Shown here in pieces: positions 42,335-50,159 of a stretch of 64,000 bases of DNA; the stretch's first letter is position 1; each line of letters starts with the position of its first letter. Under the pieces are notes generated by a model. That model was not told the origin of the DNA, ran no database searches, and was given only the letters and a program-made list of their open reading frames with translations. The stretch is from Roseibium sp. MMSF_3544. Its GTDB lineage: Bacteria; Pseudomonadota; Alphaproteobacteria; Rhizobiales; Stappiaceae. The stretch lies in NCBI RefSeq assembly GCF_030732845.1, contig NZ_JASHKA010000007.1, forward strand, positions 62,001 through 126,000, given 5' to 3'. Both the position numbers and the translations under genes were made by a program.

Positions 42335-43206
42335 GCATCATGCTCCTGCTTGTGCGGGTTGAGCCTGAAGTCGATGTCGAGCTTCAGAGCGGCGTCCGAT
42401 CCTGCGCCAGTCGCAGCGAAGTCACCGACAAGGCCGGGTTTGACGCTGAAGAGCGGGTCTTTGCCGAGGTTGGGATCCTCGCTGTCGAAGATCTGCGTGG
42501 TCAGGGTCTCAAACCCGTCTGCCGTCACCTGAAAATAGATATGCGCCGGACGGCAAAGCGGAGCGCCCAGTTTGCCGAGGAGGTCTCCAAGCGGTCCGTC
42601 TTTCGGGACTTCGTAGCCGGATGGACGGATGGTGCGATACGAGACGCTACCTGCATCGTCTGAGACAAAGTGACCGCGCAGGTTATGTTCGGGCTGCAAG
42701 TCTGGCTGCTGGTTCTCGTAGTAGCCCTGGGCGTTCGCTTGCCAGGTTTCCACCCGTGCTCCGCGAACTGGCCGGTCATCAAGGTCCAAAAGACGGATGG
42801 TGACGTCAACCGGTGTGCCGGCACCATCCAGACAGATGTTTTCGCCATGGTTCATGACCGGAACGTCCGGCCGGTAGAACGGACCACGCATCGTATTGGG
42901 CGTCGCGTTTGCGGGCCGGTCGGAATTGAGCGCATCGATGAGCGTGGACATGCCGAGGAGATCGGAGACCAGAACCCATTCCTGCCGTCGGTCGTCGCAA
43001 AGGTGGCCGACTTCGGTGAGAAACTCGATTGCGGCACGCCAGTCTTTCAGCGTCGGACGGGTTTCGCGCACGATTGCATGGAGGTGTTCGGCGATCTTGC
43101 ACAGCACCAGGGCAAGCCGTTCGTCTGACGTCGTGTCGAGCCGGTCTGCAAAGAGACGCTCAGACCTTTCCGCTTCAAAAAAGGCAATGTCGGACATGCC
43201 AGCCAT
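42331..43206 (-). CDS. intradiol dioxygenase, hydroxyquinol-type, with altered iron ligand
   Basis: A 291-residue homologue of the 33285 enzyme, first gene of the operon. It keeps Y163 (QGYYENQQ, with Y162 adjacent), Y198 (PSGYEVP) and H222, but the invariant second His of the RPAHxH motif is Tyr224 (RPAHIYFQV). I checked the codons on the minus strand: CAT ATC TAT. Either the iron site uses another residue, or the protein has a changed reaction. The start is the ATG after GGGAGGAACC. The GPFYRPDVP and NICLD stretches still place it with hydroxyquinol/chlorocatechol enzymes. Confidence 0.87.
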   Translation of the reverse strand: MAGMSDIAFFEAERSERLFADRLDTTSDERLALVLCKIAEHLHAIVRETRPTLKDWRAAIEFLTEVGHLCDDRRQEWVLVSDLLGMSTLIDALNSDRPANATPNTMRGPFYRPDVPVMNHGENICLDGAGTPVDVTIRLLDLDDRPVRGARVETWQANAQGYYENQQPDLQPEHNLRGHFVSDDAGSVSYRTIRPSGYEVPKDGPLGDLLGKLGAPLCRPAHIYFQVTADGFETLTTQIFDSEDPNLGKDPLFSVKPGLVGDFAATGAGSDAALKLDIDFRLNPHKQEHDA

Positions 43207-43291
43207 GGTTCCTCCCAACGGTCAGTTTCTGACCTTGGTGAAACGTTAACGGGCGGCAAAAGTGCGGTTGATGATTTTTCGAGCCGAGTTT

Positions 43292-43306
43292 ATAACAAAT
43301 TGCTAT
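43292..43306. promoter_or_regulatory. candidate LysR-type binding box
   Basis: ATAACAA-A-TTGCTAT is a near-perfect dyad containing the T-N11-A form of LysR-type boxes. It overlaps the start codon of the LysR gene, and lies 86 bases before the operon start on the other strand, so it may mediate both autoregulation and activation. Confidence 0.5.
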
Positions 43307-44255
43307 GAAACTCGATGAGCGGCATCTGATCCAGTTGGCTGCGGTGGTCCAGACCGGAAGTGTCACCGAGGGCGCCGAGCTCCTGGGCATGACCCAGCCC
43401 GCAGTCTCGCGAACCTTGTCTTCTATTGAAAAACGGCTTGGAGAGCCGCTTTTCCTGAAAGGCCAGAGGCCCCTTCAGCCAACGCCGCTTGCGCGCGCAC
43501 TGGCCGACCAGGGAATGGTAATGCTGACGGCTTCGCGCAAGGCGTCGGAAACGGTTCAGAACTTCAGGGAAGGCAAAGCGGGAACCGTGCGCGTCGGCGG
43601 GACGCCCTTTTTCATGGACGCGCTCATTTCCAGTATGACCGCGGAGTTCCAGAACACCTATCCGGACATCCGGGTCGATCAAAGCTACGGCTATGTCAAG
43701 GATTTGAGGGAAGCCGTGCATGCCGACCGGATCGACCTGGCGATCTGTCCGATCGACATTCTGGGCGAGGGGTCCGGGCTGGTGTTCGAGGAGATCCTGC
43801 CGGGACGCAACGTCGTTGCCTGCAGCGTGCTGCATCCGTTGCTGGGCAGGCGAAAAACCGGGGCACAGGAGCTGCTTGAGTTTCCATGGATTGCGCCGCC
43901 GCCGGGCAGCCCGCTTTACGCAGACCTTCATTCAATCCTCCTGTCGCTGGGCGCGACCGAGATCAAGGTCAGGTATTCAGGAGGGTCGCTTGCAAGCGTG
44001 ATCAACTACATGACGCGCACCAATGCGCTGACGGTGCTGCCACACAGCGTCGTCTTTGCCTATCGGAAGGAAAGGACGATGACCGCGTTGCCGTTCCAGA
44101 TTCCGCATCCGGATCGGGCGCTCGGGATCTTGCGGCTGGCCGATGCGCCCTACCTGCCTTCCGTCGACAAATATGCGCAGCACATCGCCGACAGCTTCGA
44201 GAACCTCAGGCACCTGATCAAACGTCACGAGGATGCCGTCGTCTGGGGCGGTTGA
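43305..44255 (+). CDS. LysR-family regulator of the aromatic operon
   Basis: A 316-residue LTTR. The HTH is LIQLAAVVQTGSVTEGAELLGMTQPAVSRTLSSIEKRLGEPLF (about residues 8-50); the remainder is the substrate-binding fold. It is divergent from the intradiol dioxygenase gene. No Shine-Dalgarno motif is visible before the ATG, so translation may be leaderless or weak. The coinducer is probably an aromatic substrate or ring intermediate, which is inferred. Confidence 0.9.
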   Translation: MKLDERHLIQLAAVVQTGSVTEGAELLGMTQPAVSRTLSSIEKRLGEPLFLKGQRPLQPTPLARALADQGMVMLTASRKASETVQNFREGKAGTVRVGGTPFFMDALISSMTAEFQNTYPDIRVDQSYGYVKDLREAVHADRIDLAICPIDILGEGSGLVFEEILPGRNVVACSVLHPLLGRRKTGAQELLEFPWIAPPPGSPLYADLHSILLSLGATEIKVRYSGGSLASVINYMTRTNALTVLPHSVVFAYRKERTMTALPFQIPHPDRALGILRLADAPYLPSVDKYAQHIADSFENLRHLIKRHEDAVVWGG

Positions 44256-44277
44256 GCAGGTTCAAGCAGGACGCTTG

Positions 44278-45444
44278 TCATGAACCCGAGGACAGAAAGT
44301 CCTCGGCAAGCTCGACCCAGAATGCTGCGCCTATCGGCAGAGCGTCGTCGTTGAAATCGTATTTGGGGTGGTGAAGCGGTGGATCGTCATCTGTCTTCGC
44401 TGTTCCGAGCAGGAAATAACATCCGGGCTTTTCCTCCAGGAAGTAGGCAAAGTCCTCGCTTCCCATGATGGGACGCTGCATGTCCGCAACCTTCTCTTTG
44501 CCGGCAAAACGTTCCGCCAGACTGCGCACATATCGTGTTTCGGCTTGCGGATTGATCAACGGCGGATAACTGCGGTCATAGTTGATTTCCACGCGCATGC
44601 CGTAGCTTGCGGCCTGGCCTTCGGCAATGGCGTGGACCCGCCTTTCCAGGTCGTCGCGTACCTCCGGATCGAGCGCGCGAATGGTAAGCTGCAATTCGGC
44701 GCGTTCCGGAATTACATTGCTGACACTGCCGCCATTGAAGGCACCCACGGTGATTACCGCCGGGTTCATGGGATGGATGTTGCGGGCAACGATTGACTGA
44801 AGCGCCATCACGATGCTGGACCCGCAAACGATCGGGTCGGCTGTGGATTGAGGCTCGGCGCCGTGCCCGCCCTGGCCAATGACGGTGATATGGCATTCAT
44901 CGGCCGCCGCCATCATCGGGCCTTCGATGAAGGCGAAATGACCAAGCGGAAGCGATGGTTCGTTGTGCAGGCCAAAGACCGCATCGCACGGAAAACGCTC
45001 GAATAGCCCATCATCCATCATCAGGCGCGCGCCGCCGAAGTTTTCCTCTGCCGGCTGGAAAATGAGGTGGATTGTTCCATCAAACTGCCGGCGCTCGGCC
45101 AGCATTCGCGCTGCGCCCAGGAGCATTGCCGTGTGGCCGTCATGACCGCAGGCGTGCATGACGCCTTCATGCGTACTTGCATACTCCAGTCCGGTTTCTT
45201 CCTGGATCGGCAGTGCATCGAAATCGGCTCGCAGTCCGATGCTTTTGGTCTCCGAACCGTTTTTCAAACTTGCAACGATCCCGGTTCCCGCCAATCCGCG
45301 CGTGACGACATAGCCGAGCGCTTCGAGTTCTGCCGCGATGAATTCGGAGGTCTTGAATTCGGACAGGCCGATTTCCGGGATTGCGTGAAGATGGCGCCTT
45401 GTGGCGACCAGAGCGGGATCGATGTTTGGGAACTGGATGGTCAT
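44278..45444 (-). CDS. M20D amidohydrolase (hippurate hydrolase/IAA-amino acid hydrolase type)
   Basis: A 388-residue metallo-amidohydrolase with the M20D landmarks RRHLHAIPEIGLSEFKTSEFI, MHACGHDGHTAMLLGAA, the catalytic Glu in QPAEENFGGA, and MGSEDFAYFLEEKPGCYFLLG. It removes an acyl group from an amino acid or amide in the cytosol. It lies tail to tail with LysR and diverges from the TetR/aminotransferase pair. The product amino acid could feed the aminotransferase at 46348 or the AzlCD exporter. Substrate unknown. Confidence 0.9.
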   Translation of the reverse strand: MTIQFPNIDPALVATRRHLHAIPEIGLSEFKTSEFIAAELEALGYVVTRGLAGTGIVASLKNGSETKSIGLRADFDALPIQEETGLEYASTHEGVMHACGHDGHTAMLLGAARMLAERRQFDGTIHLIFQPAEENFGGARLMMDDGLFERFPCDAVFGLHNEPSLPLGHFAFIEGPMMAAADECHITVIGQGGHGAEPQSTADPIVCGSSIVMALQSIVARNIHPMNPAVITVGAFNGGSVSNVIPERAELQLTIRALDPEVRDDLERRVHAIAEGQAASYGMRVEINYDRSYPPLINPQAETRYVRSLAERFAGKEKVADMQRPIMGSEDFAYFLEEKPGCYFLLGTAKTDDDPPLHHPKYDFNDDALPIGAAFWVELAEDFLSSGS

Positions 45445-45522
45445 GCAAGCCCAGGAAAGATTCAGACTGAGGGCGGTTTCTTGCGCCCGCTAGGAGGCTG
45501 CAGCTTTGCACTTGCCCAGTAA

Positions 45523-45541
45523 TTATTCAAGCGTATAATAA
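45523..45541. promoter_or_regulatory. weak dyad, possible TetR operator
   Basis: TTATT and AATAA arms flank an 9-base centre in the 247-base gap between the amidohydrolase and the TetR gene. The dyad is short and AT-rich, so the call is tentative. Confidence 0.25.
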
Positions 45542-45691
45542 CAGCGCCGCATCCCCGAATTTTTGGTATCCGCGCGGTCTCACGTGATCATCTAGAAAAG
45601 GCCGGTTCCTCGCGTTGAAACCTCCACTCGAAACGCCAAGTGCTTGTGCGGCTATGGACCGGCCCGTCTGTTTGCCTGGAGCCAAGATGAA

Positions 45692-46336
45692 ATGAGCCGC
45701 CGCAGCTTTCATCGCGCCAGTGAAGCTGAGCGGCGCAGGGACCTTATCGTTGCGACGCTCGACTGTATTGCGGAATGTGGTTTGCAGAACGCAACCGTGC
45801 GTGAAATCGCTGCCCGAGCCGGGGTGACCCAAGGGCTGATCCGACACTACTTTTCGAGCAAGGATCTTATGCTCCAGGCTGCTTACCGGGACCTGATGGC
45901 CAGCATGGTCGCGAGCGCCGAGAATACAGCAGACCACCGTCCTTTGACCGCGCGTCGAAGGTTGCGAGAATTCATTGTCTCCAATCTGAGCGCCCCAGTC
46001 GCAGACGCAAAGAAACTGTCCCTTTGGGCAGCCTTCATCAGCCATGTCAGGGTCGATCCGGTATTCGCGGAGATCCACAAGGAGAACTATCTCGCCTTTC
46101 GCGACACTGTGGAAGGGCTTGTGGCGGACGTGCTCACGGATGCCGGGCAGGATCCGGATCCGGCGCGGTGCCGCGAACTTGCGATCGCGCTCAACGGCCT
46201 GATTGACGGCTTGTGGCTCGAGGGCACTTTGGTTGACGACCTTTTTGCCGAAAAACCTGCGGCCGAAATTGCCATCCGGTCTGCCGAAGCACTGCTAGGC
46301 GGGATCAGCCTGGCAGATGAACTCCACGCAAGTTGA
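45692..46336 (+). CDS. TetR-family regulator, BetI-like
   Basis: A 214-residue regulator. The N-terminal HTH runs through LDCIAECGLQNATVREIAARAGVTQGLIRHYFSSKDLM (about residues 20-58), with GLIRHYF closely like the BetI recognition helix, and the C-terminal domain has the conserved LNGLIDGLWLEG. The ATG after GGAGCCAAG was chosen; a 16-residue upstream extension is possible. It overlaps the next ORF's upstream TTG and is co-directional with the aminotransferase. Confidence 0.88.
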   Translation: MSRRSFHRASEAERRRDLIVATLDCIAECGLQNATVREIAARAGVTQGLIRHYFSSKDLMLQAAYRDLMASMVASAENTADHRPLTARRRLREFIVSNLSAPVADAKKLSLWAAFISHVRVDPVFAEIHKENYLAFRDTVEGLVADVLTDAGQDPDPARCRELAIALNGLIDGLWLEGTLVDDLFAEKPAAEIAIRSAEALLGGISLADELHAS

Positions 46337-46347
46337 AAGATCCTAGT

Positions 46348-47571
46348 ATGCGATATGCCTCAATAACCGACCGTTTGGCCCATCTGGGATCCGGCAAGTG
46401 GAGCCTGCACCTCAAGGCGCGCGAGATGGCGGCCAATGGCATTGATGTTATCGAGCTGACGATCGGTGAACCGGATATTCTGCCGGACACGGCGTTGTTG
46501 GATGAAGCCAGTCACGCCATGAGAAGCGGCCGCACGCGCTATTCAAACGGGCGCGGCGAGCCGGGTGTCCTTGCGGCGCTTGCAGGAAAGTACCGTCAGC
46601 GACGGCAAGACGTGACCGAGCGCAATATCTTGTGCTTTCCCGGAACCCAGACAGCGCTGTTTGCCGTCATGCTGGGACTTGTTGAAACCGGTGATGCCGT
46701 CCTCGTCTGCGACCCGCTTTACGCAACTTATGAAGGGGTTATAGCGGCATCCGGCGCGTCAATGGTTCCTGTGCCGCTTCGGCCGGAGAAGGGGTTTCAT
46801 CTTCAGGCAGAAGACCTGGAAAAAGCGGTTACGCGGAACTGTAGGGTTCTTCTTCTGAACACGCCGCACAACCCCACTGGAGCGACTCTGACCCGCGATG
46901 AAATCGCGGCGATTGGTGAGGTTTGCCGACGTCACGATCTTTGGATCGTGTGCGACGAGGTCTATGAAGAGCTGATTTTCGACGGCGCGTTCGCGTCTCC
47001 GTTCGACGACCCTGCATTGGAAGAGCGCACCATTGTCGTCTCATCGATTTCAAAGTCGCATGCCGCCCCCGGTTTCCGGTCCGGGTGGGCGGTCGGGCCA
47101 GAGGAATTCTGCACCAGGCTTCTGGCCGTATCGGAAACCATGTTGTTCGGTGGCCAGCCGTTTATCGCCGACATGACCGCGAAAGCCCTGTCCGAAGACT
47201 TCGACACGGCAGCGCGCATGCGTGAACGCTATCGCGGACGGGCCCAGCTGATCATCGAGCGCCTTGCCGGTCAAAATCTATTGCACCCGATGATGCCTGA
47301 AGCCGGCATGTTTCTGCTGATCGACGTCAGCGCGATGGGACTGGACGGCGCATCTTTTGCCGATCGGCTTCTGGCGGAAAAACATGTCGCGGTTATGCCC
47401 GGAGCTTCCTTCGGCGAGCAGGCGGCAGGGTTCATTCGCTTGTCGCTGACGGTCGATGACGGTCAGCTTGCTGATGCGGTGGAGAGAATTTCCGCATTCT
47501 CGAAAGGTCTTGATGGACCTGAAAGAGATCCTGCTCGTGTCCTGGAACACGACCTGTTGACGACGACCTGA
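46348..47571 (+). CDS. class I/II pyridoxal-phosphate aminotransferase
   Basis: A 407-residue aspartate-aminotransferase-fold protein with the standard sequence landmarks: YSNGRGEPGVLAAL, the NTPHNPTGATLT loop, DEVYEELIF, the PLP lysine in SISKSHAAPGFRSGW, and the C-terminal FIRLSLTV with the carboxylate Arg. It starts 11 bases after the TetR stop; an alternative TTG at 46333 gives 5 extra residues. Probably transaminates the amino acid liberated by the neighbouring M20 enzyme or by an uptake route outside the window. Substrate unknown. Confidence 0.9.
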   Translation: MRYASITDRLAHLGSGKWSLHLKAREMAANGIDVIELTIGEPDILPDTALLDEASHAMRSGRTRYSNGRGEPGVLAALAGKYRQRRQDVTERNILCFPGTQTALFAVMLGLVETGDAVLVCDPLYATYEGVIAASGASMVPVPLRPEKGFHLQAEDLEKAVTRNCRVLLLNTPHNPTGATLTRDEIAAIGEVCRRHDLWIVCDEVYEELIFDGAFASPFDDPALEERTIVVSSISKSHAAPGFRSGWAVGPEEFCTRLLAVSETMLFGGQPFIADMTAKALSEDFDTAARMRERYRGRAQLIIERLAGQNLLHPMMPEAGMFLLIDVSAMGLDGASFADRLLAEKHVAVMPGASFGEQAAGFIRLSLTVDDGQLADAVERISAFSKGLDGPERDPARVLEHDLLTTT

Positions 47572-47586
47572 TCGAAGCTTAGGAGG

Positions 47587-47895
47587 TCAGAGCGACATCA
47601 CCAGCGGATAGGTCGCTGCAGCAACCATGCCCGCAAGCATTGCCCAAATGATGCTGCGCGTCAGCGCCATCAGGGCGATTGCAACAAGGATAGCAGCGAC
47701 CGTTTTGATATCGGCCGTAACGAGGGCAGACGCCACAAGGGCCGCAATCACCGATACGGCAAGACCTTCGAGAAAGCGTTCAACCCTTGGACCGGGTGGC
47801 ACCCATGCCATCAAGACAACACCGGCGAGCCGCGTTGCGAAGGCCGTTGCCGCGAGCACGGCAACGGCAATGAAGAACGACCCGTCATTCAACAT
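47587..47895 (-). CDS. azlD: AzlD-type branched-chain amino acid exporter subunit
   Basis: A 102-residue membrane protein with about four helices and the AzlD patterns FATRLAGVVLMAW and PRVERFLEGLAVSVIAALVASAL. An in-frame extension of 53 residues at the N-terminus is rejected because it lies in the AzlC coding region in another frame. It overlaps azlC by 11 bases. With AzlC it forms an exporter for branched-chain or related amino acids. Confidence 0.9.
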   Translation of the reverse strand: MLNDGSFFIAVAVLAATAFATRLAGVVLMAWVPPGPRVERFLEGLAVSVIAALVASALVTADIKTVAAILVAIALMALTRSIIWAMLAGMVAAATYPLVMSL

Positions 47896-48604
47896 TGGCA
47901 AAGGCCGATACCAAGCCGCCGATGACGGCCGCCAGGATAATGTTCCAACCTGTCGGCAGCACAGGATAGGTTGCAACTGAAACAGCGATTGCAGCTGCTG
48001 CTGGAAGGGCCATCGTTGTCGCCCTGCGCACCATGCCGAATGCGGTCGCGGCAAAGAAACACAGCATCACGACACCGAAGCCATAGGCGTCAGTGTCTCC
48101 GAGCAGATCGCCGCCAAAGGCACCGAGTGCCGTGCTGGAAACCCAGGTAATCCAGAGCATGACACCGCCGCCCATGAGTGGTCCGAGGTCAGTTTCGCCG
48201 CGTTGGAGCAGGGTCTGCGTATCTGCAAAATTGGCATCGCTCAGGAACATGATCGTGGCAAGCCGTTTTCCGAGGGGGAGATGATTGAGCCACTTTGACA
48301 GGGCTGCGCCCATGATGATGTGCCGGCCGCTCAGTGCGAGCGCAACAAGTCCAAGCGATGCAAAGGCGACCGGGTCATGCAGGAATTCAAGCGAGGCAAA
48401 CTGGGCTGTCGCCGTGAAGACAAAGGCGCTCATTGCTGTTGCCTGATAAGGGCCGATGCCTTGCTCCACGGCAGCGATGCCAAAGGCAATTCCGAAAGGG
48501 ACCACAAACATGCAAATCGGGAGCAGGCGGCTCATTCCGCGCAAGACTCCCTGACCTGTCAAAGTGGCGCTGTGTGGGCGTGCTGCTTCCGACTCTCTAA
48601 CCAT
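47885..48604 (-). CDS. azlC: AzlC-type branched-chain amino acid exporter subunit
   Basis: A 239-residue membrane protein of the AzlC family: PFGIAFGIAAVEQGI, the AFVFTATAQFASLEFL stretch, LSGRHIIMGAALSKWL, FLSDANFADTQ and a helical C-terminus. The ATG at 48604 lacks a strong ribosome site; an upstream TTG is possible. It is divergent from the CGNR regulator gene, whose intergenic region carries repeated TTAGA/CTAACC motifs. Confidence 0.9.
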   Translation of the reverse strand: MVRESEAARPHSATLTGQGVLRGMSRLLPICMFVVPFGIAFGIAAVEQGIGPYQATAMSAFVFTATAQFASLEFLHDPVAFASLGLVALALSGRHIIMGAALSKWLNHLPLGKRLATIMFLSDANFADTQTLLQRGETDLGPLMGGGVMLWITWVSSTALGAFGGDLLGDTDAYGFGVVMLCFFAATAFGMVRRATTMALPAAAAIAVSVATYPVLPTGWNIILAAVIGGLVSAFANVE

Positions 48605-48658
48605 AGCAATAGTTAGAATATTCTGTCCGTTGCATGTCAACCCCTATAGAGGTTAGAA
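48594..48658. promoter_or_regulatory. divergent promoter region with repeated GTTAGA/CTAACC motifs
   Basis: The gap contains TCTAACC (48596-48602), AGTTAGA (48611-48617) and GGTTAGA (48651-48657). The first and third are an exact inverted pair; the first and second form a CTAAC-N10-GTTAG dyad. They lie between azlC and the CGNR regulator gene and could be its operator, though this is inferred. Confidence 0.4.
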
Positions 48659-49192
48659 GTGGCCATGAGCTATTCGAAGGGACACCCCATCCGTCTGGTC
48701 GGCGGCCGGCTTGCGCTCGATTTCGTCAACACAGCCGATTGGACGGCGGACGGAAAGGTCGCGCATGAAAAACTCGTCTCTCTGGCGGATCTGGAGACAT
48801 GGTTGAAGGCTGCTCAGGTGAAAATTGATGACGACCATGAGTTGGCGGATCTCGTGCGTTTTCGGCGAGACCTTCGGGAAATGCTGCGGGCAGGCGAGAC
48901 GCGGACCGCTCTGAACGAAGTGCGTAAGCTTGAATTCAGTGGCGCTTCGGACGAAGCGAAGTCAGCGCAGTTTCCGCCGCTCAAGGCGCTGCTGGCCGCG
49001 TCGGCAATTTCGGTCCTGTGTGACCCGAAAGAGTATGGCCGTATGAAAATGTGCCCCGGAGATGACTGCGGCTGGCTCTTCATCGACGAAACCAAAAACA
49101 GCAGGCGCACATGGTGTTGCATGGAAACATGCGGCAACAGAGCAAAGGCCGCGCGGCACTATGCCCGGCGGAAAGATCGCAACGTCACTTGA
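48659..49192 (+). CDS. ABATE/CGNR zinc-finger regulator
   Basis: A 177-residue protein. The N-terminal ABATE domain (about residues 10-110) starts GGRLALDFVNTADW; the C-terminal CGNR zinc finger has CPGDDCGWLFIDETKNSRRTWCCMETCGNRAKAARHY, i.e. CxxxxC and CxxxCGNR ligands. GTG at 48659 is 6 bases after AGAGG; the ATG two codons on is an alternative. This family is a predicted stress-response transcription regulator. Adjacent divergent azlCD is the likely target. Confidence 0.88.
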   Translation: MAMSYSKGHPIRLVGGRLALDFVNTADWTADGKVAHEKLVSLADLETWLKAAQVKIDDDHELADLVRFRRDLREMLRAGETRTALNEVRKLEFSGASDEAKSAQFPPLKALLAASAISVLCDPKEYGRMKMCPGDDCGWLFIDETKNSRRTWCCMETCGNRAKAARHYARRKDRNVT

Positions 49193-49885
49193 AGATGTTC
49201 CTGACGGCCGATTTGACTCTGAAACTCTGTCGGTCGCGGTCAATTCCGTGCTGAAAAGCAGCCGTGTTTGCGGTCAGGGATCGTTCTTTTCTAAGCACTT
49301 GGTTCAATACACAGCGCCGGTAATTTCTGCGCAAGAAATCCAAGAGGGCTTTGAAACGGGACAGCGTCACGATTTTTTTGGCGTAAAAGTCTTAAAAACC
49401 GCAGAAATCTGCCGGTTTATTACACTCATACCTAAGTATTAACCTTCAAGATTATTAGTATAGCTACGTATTCTAATACCTAAGTATCGTAATTCGTAAG
49501 TAGTGTTGAATCCCATTGGCGTGCTGGTAGTTTCCCGATCTCAGTTCTGATCATTCATCAGTTTTGGTCTGAAAAGGTGTTCTGAAGCCGTTGCCGGGTC
49601 CGAGTGAGGCGGGCGCGACGTACGGTTTGGAGCAGACGGGGAAACTGCGCCATGTTGCCATTGGATTTGACCGTGTCTACCGAACCGGATTGCGCACTCC
49701 GTGCATCCGCCTTTTCCAAATTGAACCTCTAAACCTCAGCCCTGCAACCGTCGCGGCAGCACTTCACTTGGCATCATGCGTGAAGCACGAAGGCCGGTGC
49801 GGCGACGAGGAGCAGGGGATTGGAAGTCGGAGCCGCAGATTGCCGCGGTTTCCTGGAAACAAACGGACGAACTGGAGGAGACGAC
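49193..49885. promoter_or_regulatory. long non-coding leader of the symporter operon with direct repeats
   Basis: No credible gene in this 693-base stretch. The middle part (49380-49510) is AT-rich. Two exact copies of ATACCTAAGTAT lie at 49428-49439 and 49476-49487 (48 bases apart, i.e. about 4.5 helical turns), each with a TAC-N4-GTA dyad. They look like paired activator sites. The following 300 bases are GC-rich with no visible gene. Confidence 0.5.
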
Positions 49886-50146
49886 ATGTCCGAAAAGCCA
49901 TCCCAAAACGGATACTGGTCCGCAAACATGCGGATCATTTCGATCAGCCTCGTGATCTGGGCGCTGGTCTCTTTCGGGTTCGGCATCCTGCTGCGCCCGC
50001 TCCTGAGCGGGATTCCCGTCGGCGGCACAGATCTCGGTTTCTGGTTCGCTCAGCAAGGTTCAATCCTTGTCTTCCTGGCGATCATTTTCTTTTACGCAGC
50101 CTGGATGAACAAGGTCGACCGCGAACACGGTGTGGACGAAGAATAG
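49886..50146 (+). CDS. sodium:solute symporter small subunit (DUF4212)
   Basis: An 86-residue protein with two hydrophobic helices: YWSANMRIISISLVIWALVSFGFGILL and GFWFAQQGSILVFLAIIFFYAAWMN, typical of DUF4212. The ATG is preceded by GGAGGAG. It ends 13 bases before the large symporter gene and is the known companion of VC_2705-type symporters. Confidence 0.93.
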   Translation: MSEKPSQNGYWSANMRIISISLVIWALVSFGFGILLRPLLSGIPVGGTDLGFWFAQQGSILVFLAIIFFYAAWMNKVDREHGVDEE

Positions 50147-50159
50147 GGGCATCTGACAG

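Noticed and set aside
49193..49885. tRNA, small RNA or small protein gene in the long leader
   Set aside because: No cloverleaf, no terminator-like hairpin with T run and no ribosome-site-backed frame was visible. A structured RNA cannot be excluded by eye.
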